DNA from: Gryganskiella cystojenkinii
Lineage: Eukaryota; Mortierellomycota; Mortierellomycetes; Mortierellales; Mortierellaceae
Length of the DNA: 64,000 nt
NCBI GenBank assembly: GCA_015852425.1
Contig: JAAAIG010000003.1
Location: forward strand, 1 to 64,000
Direction of reading: 5' to 3'
Positions 34,001 to 46,300 of this stretch are shown piece by piece (within the stretch, counting starts at the first letter, position 1; every line of letters starts with the position of its first letter). A program made the position numbers and the translations under genes. A model generated the notes under the pieces. That model worked only from the letters and a program-made list of their open reading frames with translations, had not been told where the DNA came from and did not search any database.

Positions 34001-34536
34001 AACTTGTCGTAACCACGGATCAGGATTCGATTCAGAGATTCAGTCGACGAAGGCGCGGTCGAAAGGGAGGAAGAGGCGGATGATGATTCAGGAGGGGTAT
34101 CTTCGTTGTGAAGGGACTGTTTCGAACGGCTTGCACGTCTTGATGCTATGGGTTGCTCCTTGTAGGTGAATAGTCCTCGGGCCAAACTGGGGAGGGTTCC
34201 CTTTGAGTACTCAAACTCGTTCAGTCTCCATGAGATGACCTCGAGAGTCTCTGGGGTGGTTTTACTATTTTTGTTGTTCTTGTTGTTCTTGTTGTTGTTG
34301 CTATTACCGGTAGAAATCTGGTGGGCGCTCAGCTGGATCTCAAACTTGTTGGCGTAGACAAGGTTTCGTCTACGTTTGAAGCCAGTCTCGCCTTGGGTCT
34401 TGTTCTCGACACAGTCGTGAAGCTCGTTTATCAGAGCATTGGCCTTGGTCAACTCGACAACGTCCTCGTTTGGACGCGTCTGGTCGTGGTGGTGATGTTG
34501 TTCCTGTAACTGATGAGTAGACTGATCAGTCATCAT
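31011..34536 (-). CDS. TRL1: Fungal tRNA ligase (Trl1/Rlg1): ligase, kinase and cyclic phosphodiesterase
   Basis: Joins tRNA halves after intron removal and, in yeast, splices HAC1 mRNA in the unfolded-protein response. Exons 34536-33592 and 33476-31011 give 1136 aa, longer than the 827-aa yeast protein. Motifs in order: adenylyltransferase nucleophile motif KENG (206-209, Lys206), GFVIRSR as a later ligase motif, a Lys/Ala/Glu-rich coiled insert (about 440-490), kinase P-loop GCGKTT (587-592) with SSDDF following, and the 2H-phosphoesterase repeats HIT (884-886) and HATLIHTT (about 915). Extra length comes from Asn/Lys, Ser and His/Gln-rich inserts in the N-terminal part and a Ser/Thr/Pro insert in the last domain. 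The intron is phase 0 and short. All three activities appear intact. Confidence 0.95.
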
Positions 34537-35207
34537 GTCCTGTTGGAGAATGTTTAGAATGAAAAAGGAAGAGAATAAGGATGGAGAGTAGAGGAATGAA
34601 TGAAGAGAAGGAAGGAAAATGAAAGTTGATGAGAGGGAATTACTGTCGTAGCCGTCGTTCGTGTGGTAAAAAAAAAAAAAAAAAAATGGCGGGAAGAAAG
34701 AGCGCTTCTTTTATGTTATCCTTGGTAAAGGTGGTCCTCTACGAGTGGCCACAATACAAGCGCTCAACAACCTAGACAGAACTCAGCCTCATTTTTGAAC
34801 CTGCGGCATACGTTAGACACACCGCCACATCATTTATGAATGTAACGCCCCCAGGTCCCATCACAACCAAGTCGATCACTCCCTGCTTGAGCTCTCTCGC
34901 TCTCTCTTCCTGCATAAACGTCCTTCCGAGGAACTTTGGGCCTGATTTTGGACTCAAGTAGGGGCAAAAAAAGAAGAGGGTTGCACGGGCAAAGTCAATT
35001 GGAGGCACAGCCGTCTCATTTTATTGTTTTTTCTTCAGACTTATTTTAAGCTTTAAGTTTTTGATTGTTGCTGTCCTATTCCTCATTTCTGGAGAATGGT
35101 AGACGTATTGGTTGACTGGGATCACTCCTGTTTGTTTTTCGAAAGAGTATCTTCGTCGATCATTTGATGCTTTTGTTTTGATCGTTTACTTGCTTGGCCA
35201 AGGACTC
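34537..35207. other. Intergenic region
   Basis: Promoter of TRL1 (minus) plus the 3' flank of the TMEM209-like gene. Contains a ~17-A run at 34670-34686. A minus-strand frame from 34916 to 34772 (MQEERARELKQGVIDLVVMG, continuing) looks protein-like but is only 47 residues from its ATG and has no other support. Confidence 0.35.
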
Positions 35208-38200
35208 TCAAAAGTCACAGCCTTCGACAACATCGCCGAGACCAAGCTTTTGGGTTCCAATGTAAATTTGTCCAATGTATCCACCGTTCTCCTTCATGAC
35301 CATGTAGATAAACAGGACCAACGTGTACCAAACATTGAGGCGTTGCTATTGATTCGAGAAAGAAAAAAAACAAAGCGAGCACGGTTAGAAGTGGCATTTG
35401 AAGGGGGAAGAGAAACACTGTGCTATGCATAATAAAAACAATTGTAGTACTGCTTCCGCAGACCCAAAAAAAAAAAAAGGCTATATGTAGACTTACAGGA
35501 ACAACCTCCCACATGGATCCCTCGACCACAAGGTTGTAGTTTGGAGGCGATTTGGAGGTCTGCTTGATTTGGAGAGAGGTCGTCGCGTCTGGCTTTGCCT
35601 CCATTGGCACATAGTACTTGTACGTGAACGGGAAACGATCCAGAGCCTGACTTGGTTGTTGAGGCATCGCCAAGTCCATGTAGACCGTGAACAGGTGCAT
35701 GATGATCTGTGCGTCCGTGGGCAGTTCTGGTGACCAAAATTTCTTGCCTCCGTCCCAGGTGACTCCGTTCGAGTTCCAGATAAAGTGAGTCAACATTGGT
35801 CCCATAGCTGTGTTTTATGAAAAAAGTAGAGAATCGGAGGCACAGTTAGAATAATCGCAGTAGAGAACGACCAAAGGCGTTTTGCACTTCTTGCAATTGA
35901 GCTTACATTGAAGTCTTTCGACGACGTATCTGCGGTTGGCATTGCCAGGGATGGCAAGATACATCTCAAGTACCATACGTTGTCTAACGACCTGAGACTG
36001 CGAAAGGAAATACAGGAAAGGAAAAAAAAAGACGCTTAGTTTCAGCAAAAGAATGCAAGATAGATTCCTCCAGTCCACCAAAAAAGTCTTCACAGGCTTT
36101 ACCTGTCCATAACGAGATTCAAGGTCCTGGAGCGAAGTAGGGAGCTGAGGTTGCTGAGGCTGTGCAGCAGCAGCAGCGAATGCACTCGGAAGTCGAGGCG
36201 CGGCAACACTGGCAGCTCCCCATCCCAACGAGTTAGCAGGCGCCGCTGGTGCGGCTGGTGCAGCGGACGCATTGGCATTCGACCCATGAGTAGTGTTTTG
36301 AGGAGGACCTGCGGTATAAAACATGGTCGCAGACTTGCAATCCAGGTACGAGAGGTTGAGCTTGGCCAGCTCCGTATCAACGATTTCCATCTCTCCAACA
36401 ACGTGTTGCACAACATGGTCCCACATCCACTAAGAGATCAACAAAAAAGGTATAAAGAGAAGAGGTTCACATCCATGATCTTTTCGGCATGATAGCTTGA
36501 AATTCACATCCAAATCCGCCTTACCTTGCGCATGTTGAAGACCCAGCGGTCGAGCTGAGATTCGGAAATTTTGAGCGACTTGAGCACCTTGCTATGTCCA
36601 ACAACGTATAGTCCATCCTTTTGAAGATCGGTTTTCGAAGTATGATCCTTGGAGAGGGTGGTACGCAAAGCAGGTTGATAACGTCCCAAATTTCCTCGAG
36701 TCGAAAAGTTTCCAAGCATAGCGTTATCGACCATACCAGCTCCAGCACCTCCCATCGACATGTCGTGACCGCCTTGAATACCACTCAAGCTGCTAATGCC
36801 ACTGATGCCACTCATGCCAGACTGAGGAACACCGAAACCAGGGTGAAGACCAAAAGATCTCTTGCTAGCATCTGTATCGACAGGCTTCCATTCTGCCTGA
36901 AGTTCCTCTCTGGCCTCAACGTTCTTCATGAGACGAAGCAGATCCGACTTGTCCTGAACAGTCGACTGGTTGAAAGACCGTGACATTGACTTGTTCATGA
37001 TGGTGGCGGCATCCCTATACTCTGAGGAGGCATTGCTGACTGAAGGCTTTTGGAAAGGCGCCCTCACATTGTTGAATTGTCCAGCAGATGGACTGACATA
37101 TGAGCTGAGCATAGGACGTTCCGCGCTGTTGTGGGTCTGTAATATAAACAAGGATAGAAAATTCAAAAGTGCTGGTCAGTCCTCAGTCTTCCCAGTACTC
37201 CACGACAGAAAAATCCGTTCAGAAACGTACAACACTGATCGATTTCTTGAAAATGGGGACCTCGCCAGGCACCTTAGTGACAACAGGATCCAGAGCAAGC
37301 AGCGATCGCTGCGAGGCTGTCAAGGGTACGTTCTCAAAGTTGTTGGAGCTGGTGAAGTAACCGAAACCGACCTCGATAATGTTGAGCACCAGCAGGAGAA
37401 TCACAGCCCATTCTACAAGCACGAAAAATCGAAAAAAGAGTTACGTTAGATCATGTACTATATTGAAGGCAGGTCGCACCATTAAGCACTGTTCATAATG
37501 CGCGCACATACCGCCCCAGTAGACAATTGATGGGCTCAGAAGTGACGAGAGAATTCTGGTGATGGATACCGTAGCAAAAGCAAAGACATCTTGCGTTAAT
37601 TAGATATAATCGGAGCAAAAAAAAAAAAACAAAGACATAGAAACAGATACTCGTCATTTGGTCATCGTGACTTACCTGGAGACGCCCCTCGCCATCAAAT
37701 AACGGAATGTGATTAGAGAAAAGGTGTTCACGCACAAACGCTTGAAGGCGTTCGGCGCGAGGTTGTTTTTCCTCCTCCATTGGTCTATCGTCTTCATAGA
37801 AGGAAGTTCATAGACGCCTCTTAAAACTGGAGCCTTGGATGGGTCCCGTGGCAACGTGACTGTAGGCTGAACAAAGTCCTCTGAAGGTTTTGTTGGCATG
37901 TCAGGGTAATCAGTAAAGAGCGATCTGATGGGTGGCGTGACGGTCGCTGATGAAGGTGGTGGCGCCGAACTCGTCTTTGGTCGGGATGAGCTCATGAAAG
38001 CGAGATTTGGATGAACGCTTGGACCAGTGCTTGAATTTGCAGGTGCCGAGAGAGTTGGTGATCGGCGCTGGAAAATGTTGTTTGATGTAGGCGAAAAAGA
38101 ATCCGACCAAGGCGCAGGTGGGGCGGCAGGGTAGATCCGACTCCGTTGTTCGCTCTCGCTAGGGATAGGTGGCGAGACGGGGGTAGGGCTGAGCATTGAG

Positions 38201-39813
38201 AGAAGGTGGGCCTTGTTTGCTTCCTTGTAATCAATATCCGTGACACTGTTGATAGGGGGAAGATCGTCAAAGATATCCATATGCTGGCCTTGACGAGACT
38301 CTGGTCGAGAGTGCTCACCTTCCCTAGAAGCATCGTCGACATCGATTGGCTCGCGAACAACAGCTTTCCCCTTCTCTGCTGCTGTGTATCTATTGAGTGC
38401 GGGTGTTGACTCTCGGGTGCTAGTTTCCCTGTCCGTAGCGATAGGTTCATCCGAACAGCTCGATTCAGCTCCAGAATCCTTTTGAGACAAAAAGGACTTT
38501 GCAAGAAGACCGCCTGCAGTAGCGACAGAGAGACCTTCAAGCTTGTGGCCCTCATCGGAACTGATGGCCCTCTTGAACGCGGCGGCGTTGTCAGCTCCTA
38601 TGGATTCCTTGATCACATCGGTGGCTTTCTCCTTAAGCTTCTCCAGAACATCGCCTTCCTTAAGACTGTCGACCAAGTCGTCACTCAAAAAGTTACTAAA
38701 GAGATCACTGTGCTTGATCTTGTCAACAATCTCGGTCGCCACTGCTCCAAGATCCGAGATGTCCTTATTGGATGACGACTCTGGAAGCTGAGGTAAAGAC
38801 TTGCGGAGAAAAGGTGCGAGTGGTGATTCCTTTGCGATCGTATCTTGGATTGTGGTTGTGCCAGGTGCTGATAACTCGATAGTCCCTTGGTTAATCTTCT
38901 CCTCGATCACGCTTCTATCAGTCTCCTCTTCTTGTTCAGTATCAGAGTCTAGATCGATCAACGTATCCCAACGTTGAGCATTGGCTGTTTCTGGGAGTGC
39001 TGCAACGGCAGACGGGATAGCGCCTGTGGGGAGTCCGGTATCACCACCGACGGATTTCTTTTCAATCTTTTCAAACGTCAACTCTGACAATGGAGGGTAA
39101 ATAGTAGGAAGTTCCTCCTCTTGTTCGGTAGTATTCGACACCGCTGCGTCGCGATTTTGTTTTTCTTGTTGGTGATGCTGTTCTTGTTCTTGATCCTGGC
39201 CTTGATCGATCGTTCCTTGCTCTCCGTTAAAAGTCCAGATCGGTCCTGACCCGCTCAATGTAAGGCCCTCGGACACTGGACGTGCGGGGAAGAGACTCTG
39301 TGATGTCCTTTCATCCTCAGCGTTCTCTTGTGATGGTTGGAATGTTGGTTGTGTTGTTGAGTTGCTGCTGTTCTGAGAACCGCTCAGGATTAACCGGCTT
39401 GTTGATTGAGTGGCGGGAAAGATACTCTTGGGCAGTGCTGGCTGCGAGGGCATGGAAGAGGATGACGATGACGACTCTTGTGTGGTCTTGAAAAAGTCAG
39501 GGGTATGTTGCTGCTCTTCTTGGTCGCTGTCCTCGTCGACGACAAAGAAACGACGGTTCTTTTCTGGGGAGGACGTTTCCCTGACGTGTGTGTCCGACTC
39601 CTCTTGTCCGGCTTGTTCGTCAATTTCGATAGTTGTCGTTGTAGTAGTGGTAATGTTGTCGTCTGTACGCATGGTTTCCACTTCGCCTTCTTCTTGAGAG
39701 ATGGAATGTGTGGTCGTGATTGTCTCCGAGACGTGTTCTTGAGCGTGATCATTTTCTGAATGGCCATCGTTCAGCCTGGATGCGGCACGACGCGATGCAG
39801 CCTCTCCATCCAT
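35208..39813 (-). CDS. TMEM209: TMEM209-like nuclear-envelope protein with a ~680-residue disordered N-terminal extension
   Basis: Eight exons: 39813-37676, 37555-37512, 37412-37231, 37136-36525, 36429-36103, 35997-35907, 35807-35497 and 35345-35208, giving 1280 aa. The C-terminal half matches TMEM209 (Pfam cytochrome B561 N-terminal family). Two TM segments lie at about 694-709 and 729-747, followed by QRSLLALDP, a Ser/Gly-rich linker, then RYVVERLQC, a THFIWNSNG strand, the LPTDAQIIMHLFTVYMDLAM block and VWYTLVLFIYMVMKENGG. Human TMEM209 is an inner-nuclear-envelope protein linked to nucleoporins. Residues 1-680 are acidic, Ser/Thr/Gln-rich, with one helical patch (about 390-470). The exon 2 acceptor at 37556 is chosen because the upstream CGCAAG at 37583 would break the frame. 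Confidence 0.88.
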
Positions 39814-40559
39814 GATTGAATTCCTGCTTTTGGAAGGTAGTCGTTGGGTAGTAGAGAGGATAGGTGATTGCTTGAAAGAAGAGGAACGGTGAGGGTAACA
39901 ATTCAGGAATGGAAGGCGCGATTAGTTGCAGCTTTCATTGGCGTACATTCAACGTGGTGGCAATAACGGTGGCTTGGAGATTTTTTTTTTTTTTTGCCTG
40001 AGAAAGCGTGACGGTCACGTGCAAGATATTCAGTTTTTATTTTTTGTGTTTGCATTGAAGAGTGGAGAGTAATGGATTTTTCGATCTTTTTGATAACGAT
40101 GGTAGGATGAGAACAGCGACAGCAAAGCGGCGACACGGGGCCGAGAAAGACGTGTTCAGGGGAAGAGAAGAAACTATGTACAAGATGGTATTGTTGATTG
40201 TTGTTGGCCGTCTTATCCGCATTATTTTTCTGATTGTGTTTTTTTTTCGTTGCTGTTGATTATTTTTCCTTGTTTTATCGCATCTGTCAACGGTACAAGT
40301 GTCACTCTCGTACACATTCATGCACGAAATAAACAGGGGCATGCGGCTGGACGGATGGTGGTACGTATTCCGAACGAGATATTTGACGATAGGGGCGAGA
40401 GTCACCGAGCCTCTATGCTCCCTTACATTTCCTGCAACCGAAGGTTGAAAATCAGTTATAGAGGGAAGGAGGCAAAAGGCAGGTATGGTGATCGAAGTGG
40501 TGGTGGTGGGGACTGGGGCAAGACGAATAGTGAAAAGCCATATATATCCGAGTCAAGTC
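39814..40559. other. Intergenic region
   Basis: Upstream of the TMEM209-like gene and downstream of the Ser-rich gene. T/A runs at 39980-39995. No gene is supported. Confidence 0.35.
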
Positions 40560-41645
40560 CTAGTCAAGCATTTGACCGTTCAAGATCATGCTTCTCATCG
40601 GGCTACTGGATCGCGAGTGCTTATCCTTATGAGTAGGTCTCAGCTTCTCGACCGTCGTCAGGTGTTCGCCCTCGCCAGAGGCAGCGCGAGGCGCAAATCC
40701 AGAGAAAGTCTCATCATGCGGGTAGTTGTTGTTGCCGCTGATATGGTTCGCACCTAGGTTGATTGGACCTGCATCGTTCCTGTCCAGTGGGTGTCCTGAA
40801 GACTTGCCCGACACGGAAAATGCACGGAAGAGTCCTCCTCCTGCCGCCGGGGTCTTGCTATTGTTACTGTTGTTGGAGTGATTGACTCCATTGCCACTGT
40901 TTTCTGACATCAGAGCTGGAGAAGTACCAGTACCGCCAAAAAAGCTTGCTCTGCGCCCTCGTTCGTTGGCCTAATCAAGTTCAGGACAAGATTGTTATCA
41001 ACCATAAAATAAAACAAAATTTTATGGTTTGCATTTTTCCCCTTCAAAATGACAAAAAAAAAAAAAAAGGTCCGGTGGTGCTTGTGAAAGGAAGACTAAG
41101 TGCTGAGCTTGGGCCTTTCACAAGGTTGGTCGCAAAGGAAGTGGCACATGAACCCCTTTTCAAGTTCATATTGTAGGGAAATTGGAGTATATCTTTTTCT
41201 CACAAATGAACTATGATCTCTTTACCTGGGAGCCCGATGCTGTGGGGCTAGAAGAAGAGGCAGAAGCGATCTGATTCAGTTGATTGAAGCTGCTGGAGAA
41301 TCTTCGGTGCAGAACCGGTATGGTCTGTGAACCGTTCACCGAAGCTGCTGTTCCGGTCGGAGTGGTGGTTGTAGGTGAAAGAGGCGCGAGCGCGGCCGAG
41401 AATGAAGAAGGACCTCCGAAAGCATTGTTTGGATTCGAGACAATGGACGAACCCGTGAATGTCCTGGGCGAGGGCGAGGTGGCGAGTGAAAACGATGAGG
41501 AGAAGGATCGTTGACGAGGGATGTTGATGGAGAGAGGACCCCCTGGTGAAGGTGGCGGGTTTGACGAGGCCATAGGTCCGCTGTTGTCCATTGTGGAAAA
41601 GTTACTGTGGATAGAGGAGGTTGTGCTTGCCCGTTGGTGCGCCAT
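40560..41645 (-). CDS. Ser/Asn-rich protein with RRxS motifs, unknown function
   Basis: Exons 41645-41226 and 40970-40560, a phase-0 intron, 276 aa from MAHQRASTTSS. The protein is low complexity (Ser, Pro, Thr, Asn) with several basic-Ser sites of PKA type: RQRSFSSSF, HRRFSSSFNQL and GRRASFFGGTGTSP. The last is a compact, conserved-looking block just after the intron. The C-terminus (TVEKLRPTHKDKHSRSSSPM, then RSMILNGQMLD) is also non-random. No enzyme domain or membrane segment. Such proteins are often kinase-regulated adaptors, but that is inference. The frame stays open upstream to a TTG (41696), so a further 5' exon is possible. A long purine-rich (plus) / pyrimidine-rich (minus) tract lies immediately upstream. 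Confidence 0.72.
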
Positions 41646-41751
41646 TGGAAATACAAAGTCAGAGAGCAGACCAAGGTTGAGCTGTTCAAACGTCAATGAA
41701 GTGTGTGGATATCAAAGTGGAGGGTAGAAGATCTTTAAAAGCGAGAGAGCT

Positions 41752-41955
41752 GGATAGGAAAAAGAAAAAGAAAAGAAGGAAAAAAATGCAAGTGGCAGAG
41801 AGAAAGAGGAGAAAAGAGAGAAAAAAAGAAGGAAAGAAGGTGGTGTTAGGGGTGAAAAAACGAGAGAGAGGAAAAGAAAAAATGACAATGCAAGGCAACG
41901 CGAAGGAGAGGGAGGAGAGAGAGAGAGGGAGAAGAGAAGGAAGCGAAGGGGAGAC
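41752..41955. repeat. ~200-bp polypurine/polypyrimidine tract
   Basis: The plus strand is almost uninterrupted A and G (AAAGAAAAAGAAAAGAAGG-type, then GAGAGAGAGGG), so the minus strand, which is the sense strand of the Ser-rich gene just downstream, is a long CT tract. Position suggests the promoter or leader of that gene. Confidence 0.7.
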
Positions 41956-43326
41956 GTTGAGATGCGGGATGTGGGTGAGGTGCAGCTTTGGTTCGTTAGT
42001 TTGATTGTTGTGTTCAGGTTATTTCTCTCGCATTTTATTTGTTTTTGACCAGATGACCACGCACCCTCGTCTTGGTCCCTCTTTTTTTTTGCTTGCAAAC
42101 AATGCAAACGAATAGACACTCTTGGGACAGGGACGGTAAAAGATGACAACAAAAGTACAAGAAGAATGCAACAAACCCAGTTGCACGCGTGAGGTGTTTG
42201 TCTCACCTTGGCGTCTTCCGGTTTTCTTGTTTCCACCTGTCAACAACACGCACACGCGACCGCCTCTCTGATTGCTTGGAACAAACAACGGCGGTACGTC
42301 TTCCCCAGTAAAGACAATTTTGAAGGAACAAGGCGGCATTTGACTGGTGCAATGCAGGTCTGTCCCTGGAGCAGGTGAACACTGTTGCATTCATGAACAA
42401 AAGGACGCGTCCGATCCCACCTTCTAGACTTTTTTCTCGTCTGAGATAACGAAGACTGCTATGTTGGCTTGCACGATATGTTTAGACAATATTCATTGGT
42501 ATGTGCGTTGTGTGACCATTTAAAGTCTGTTTTTCATATCGCTTTCTTGCTGGTGGAATGAGATTCTTCTTGCCACTTTTCATTTGCCACCTTTTTTTGT
42601 GTTTTTCTGCCCCAGCCCAAAGAGCTCCAAGGAGAAAATTACGATTTTTTTTCTTTCTCGTCCAACGAGAGCAACATCAACAACAGAGTGGACTGCCTCT
42701 TCAACGTTCTTGTCCTTTTCACAAACATATGCTCGTTTCTTGGCTCGAGCACATCAGCCTCTAAACAAATCTTCCGTCGTCCTTGTACCAGTGGATCACA
42801 AAATGGACTTGGACATGCGCGATTTTTGTTTTAGTCACGGTGGTCAGGGACTCAGGGTTCACCTAAATAGGCCCTACCTCGTATTGAAGGGTTGGGCATT
42901 GGACAGAAAACAAAGAAAGAAGGGGGCAGGGAGGTTGGATTGAGAGCTCAATATTTTGCTCTCGACTTCTTTCTCTTTTGGCCTTTCAAAATATTTTTCT
43001 TTTGTCAATTGGCCAGATGTGGTTGCTCGTTGGTCCATACGTCCAATGCTTGTTGCTACCCGATCGAGGACCAAGCCCAGTCCATCATTTGAGAGCCAAA
43101 AGAAAAGAAACGGACTGGGCCATGCTGCTGGACAATAAAAACATTGAAAAAAAAAATTTTTTGGTTCCTTTCTCTCTCTTTTCTGCTTTACTACTCTTCT
43201 TCAATTGTATTCACACACACACACACAAACCTCGACGACACTTCTGATTCATCATTCGTTTTTTCTTTCCCCATCCACCCGGACATTCTCCATTAACCAA
43301 CGGGGAAGACTAATTCGATTGTCGCA
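41956..43326. promoter_or_regulatory. Divergent intergenic region, no gene seen
   Basis: Lies between the minus-strand Ser-rich gene and the plus-strand potassium channel. Contains a (CA)n run (43210-43228) and an AATAAAAA word at about 43134 followed by CT-rich sequence that may form the channel's promoter. No recognisable coding segment. Confidence 0.4.
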
Positions 43327-46300
43327 ATGCAGTCGAACGATCCCAAAAGTTACGGCGCTGCCGCCACACCCATTCGCGTCTCGACACCTTCAAGTCCGAT
43401 GTCTGAGGACAGTCGTCGGCGGTCCTATCGTCCTCCTACCTCTCCTTCTCAATCAAAATCAAAGGATGGAGAACGGTCGTGGTTGCTCGCTTCTCGATCG
43501 CAGGATAACACGCATAACTCGGCAGCCAGTCCTGGCTCGGGATCCAACAGTCGCAGAAGCTCATGGTTGCCAGGCAAGACTAGCCACTCTTCTTATTCTA
43601 TCCTTCCAACGACTGCGCCTGAAGATGAACTCTCGAGAAGGAGTACCCAGAGAGATGTTCCTGGCCAGACGACGTGAGTACCATTCTGCCTTTTATTTTT
43701 TGCTGAGGAATAAGATTCCACGGTGGTTGCTTTTAATTGTTGATCTTTTTTGATCCAGAACTGTCTGCTTGTCTGCTAACGGACATGTTATTTCTACATT
43801 AGCGACCCCAAGGACCCCTTGAACAGAAATGTGTCTTCAGCGCGGGCCGCCCGGGAAAAGTAAGTGTTTTGCGTGGGCGTTGAATAGCCAGTACGCGCAA
43901 AAGAATGATTCCATCCTCCTTTCGGATGGATCGAAACCTTGGCTCCGAGGAGGAAAGTTTAGTGGCAAAAAAAGCATAATTCTGACATAGGGCCATTTTT
44001 TTAACTTACAGGTTGACGAGACAAGACACACAGCAAAGTTTTGTGTCTACATTCTCAAGCAACGGGCTTTCAGGATCCATCAGCGAACGCCGTAATCAAC
44101 TTCACCGACAAAACTCATATGGCGTTCAACCGAACAAATTCCTCGATCTCCTCTACAGGATCAAAGAGCTCACAACCTCTACCGATTCCACAGACGAAAA
44201 AACCGCGTCCACAGTTCTGGTAAGGAACACATACATTCCTGTTATGATCGCCAGTTGCTTGCTTGTCGCCGCTCAAAGCTGATTGCCTTATACAACGATC
44301 CTAACCACGTTCTCACCACAAACTTACACCTATAGAATGTCGTCAACGTGGTCGTAGACGCGGTCTTTTGCATCCTTTACCTGGTCGAGGCCAGTTACCT
44401 GACTCGCCCACCTGGTCACGAGTCACACTGGCTCTATATCGAGAGATCCCAATCCCTTTGGCATCTCCTGGTCATCATTGCATCGTACAACTTTATCACA
44501 GTCTGTTGCAGCGTCATCTTTTCAGATTCCAAAATGAGTTCGTTACGGAGTACGAGACATATAGTGTCAACCGTCGTCTCCGTACCCTTTATCATCTCAA
44601 TCTTCATGGAAAACGGACAGCAACTTTATGTCCCCTACTTTTTGCAGAGTTTTGCACTCATCTCTCGTGTTCAGCAAGCGCTCAACTTTTACATCGACAT
44701 TGGTGTTTCTGGTATGGTTCAAGAGCGCCTTATTTTTTTTGTTGACAATCGAGATGATCTATTCCTAACAATTAACCCGGTTCTTATGGCCAAATAGACC
44801 TTCCAATGGACCCTTTAAAGTCCAAGACGATTATCTTTGTCATGTACATTTTCACACTGATCTACTGCGCCATCTCCGCCTTCCAGATCGCAGAATACGA
44901 CCAACTCTTGGGTACCGAGGACCACAACGACCTTCTTAAACTACTGTAAGTTTATACAAGAGGGTCGATTCCATTTATTTAGTCCGAAGGAAGAGAAACT
45001 CAACTTTTTTTTTTTTTTTTTGCATGCATATTAGTTATTTCGTTCTCATCACCATGAGTACAATTGGATACGGAGATGTAACCCCCAAGAACCAGATCGG
45101 ATATGCCATTGTTATCCTCATCATTATCGCTGTTGTCTCGGTGTTCCCTTTTATGATCTCTGGAATCATGGATGCTTTGGCTCAGGCGAAAGGTAAGAGG
45201 CACAGCCTCCTCTTTTTTTTTCGAGTGCCTTTGAAAACAGGTCAATGCGGCTAATTAAGACATCTAACTTTGTCGTGTAATAGCCGGAGAGGGTATTTTC
45301 AAGTCTGGCGGAAGCAAATTCATGATCATTTCCGGATCGCTTCATTCGGCGCAAAAGTTGGCCAATGTCTTGAACGGATTCTGGTTCACCAACAAGGAAT
45401 ACTCGGATTCGGCGTTCAAGATCGTCATCTTTGGATTAAGTGAACCTTCCAAGGACATCCAGGCTCTTTTGCAGTCTGCACGTTACAAGAACAGAGTCGT
45501 CTATCTGAAGGGTACTCCATTGGAGAGCAAGGATCTGGAGAGAATTCAGGCGAAACATGCGGAAGGAATTTTTATCATTGCGGACCGCAACTCGGCGTTT
45601 TCATCTCAAGAAGAGGATCGACACAATACCCTGTCCACGCTCGCTTTCCGCAACGTCAGTGATGCTGGCATTTATACCTACAACCTTTTACCCGAGTCCG
45701 AAATTTACCAAAAGATGGCCGCAACGCAGGTCGTTTGCGCGGATGAGCTTCGTCAAGTCCTTTTGGCTTTTAACTGCTTACAGCAGGCAAGCGCTACTTT
45801 GATCCTCAACATGTTACATCAACATCGACCCTCAGAGAGGTTTGAGGAGGCCTGGGAAGCCGAGTACGATGACAGTCTTGGAAATGAGTTTTATATCTCG
45901 TACCTCAACCCGATCTTTGATGGGAAGCCGTTTTCTTTCGTCTCATGGGTATGTTTGTTGTTATCGATGCAATGATGAATATTACGAAAGTTGATATATG
46001 ATATCTAACTCCGTTTCAATCTTTTTTTGACACAGTTCTTATACCGCCGTTTTCAAGTCATTCTCTTTGGAGTCCGCATTCGTCTTCAGTCCGGAGAATA
46101 CCACACAGCATTGAACCCCGGCAAGGACTATCGGTTCCAACATAACGAACAGTGTATCTTTATTGCTCAGAATCCCACGGATCTCGACGACATCAACGCG
46201 TTGACGGAGGAATACCTGACCAATTTCTTGCAACATTTGCACAAAACTCAAGAAGAAGACCACCAGGGCATCGGCCCCGATTATCATGCCAACAATTTTT

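Noticed and set aside
34772..35008. 78-aa minus-strand frame
   Set aside because: Opens with GTG, only 47 residues from its ATG, and lies in the promoter region of TRL1; composition is suggestive but not enough.
37493..37780. Frame starting MEEEKQPRAERLQAF as a separate gene or first exon
   Set aside because: It ends in phase 0 at the donor and cannot join the TMEM209 exons without a stop; the long 713-codon frame can.
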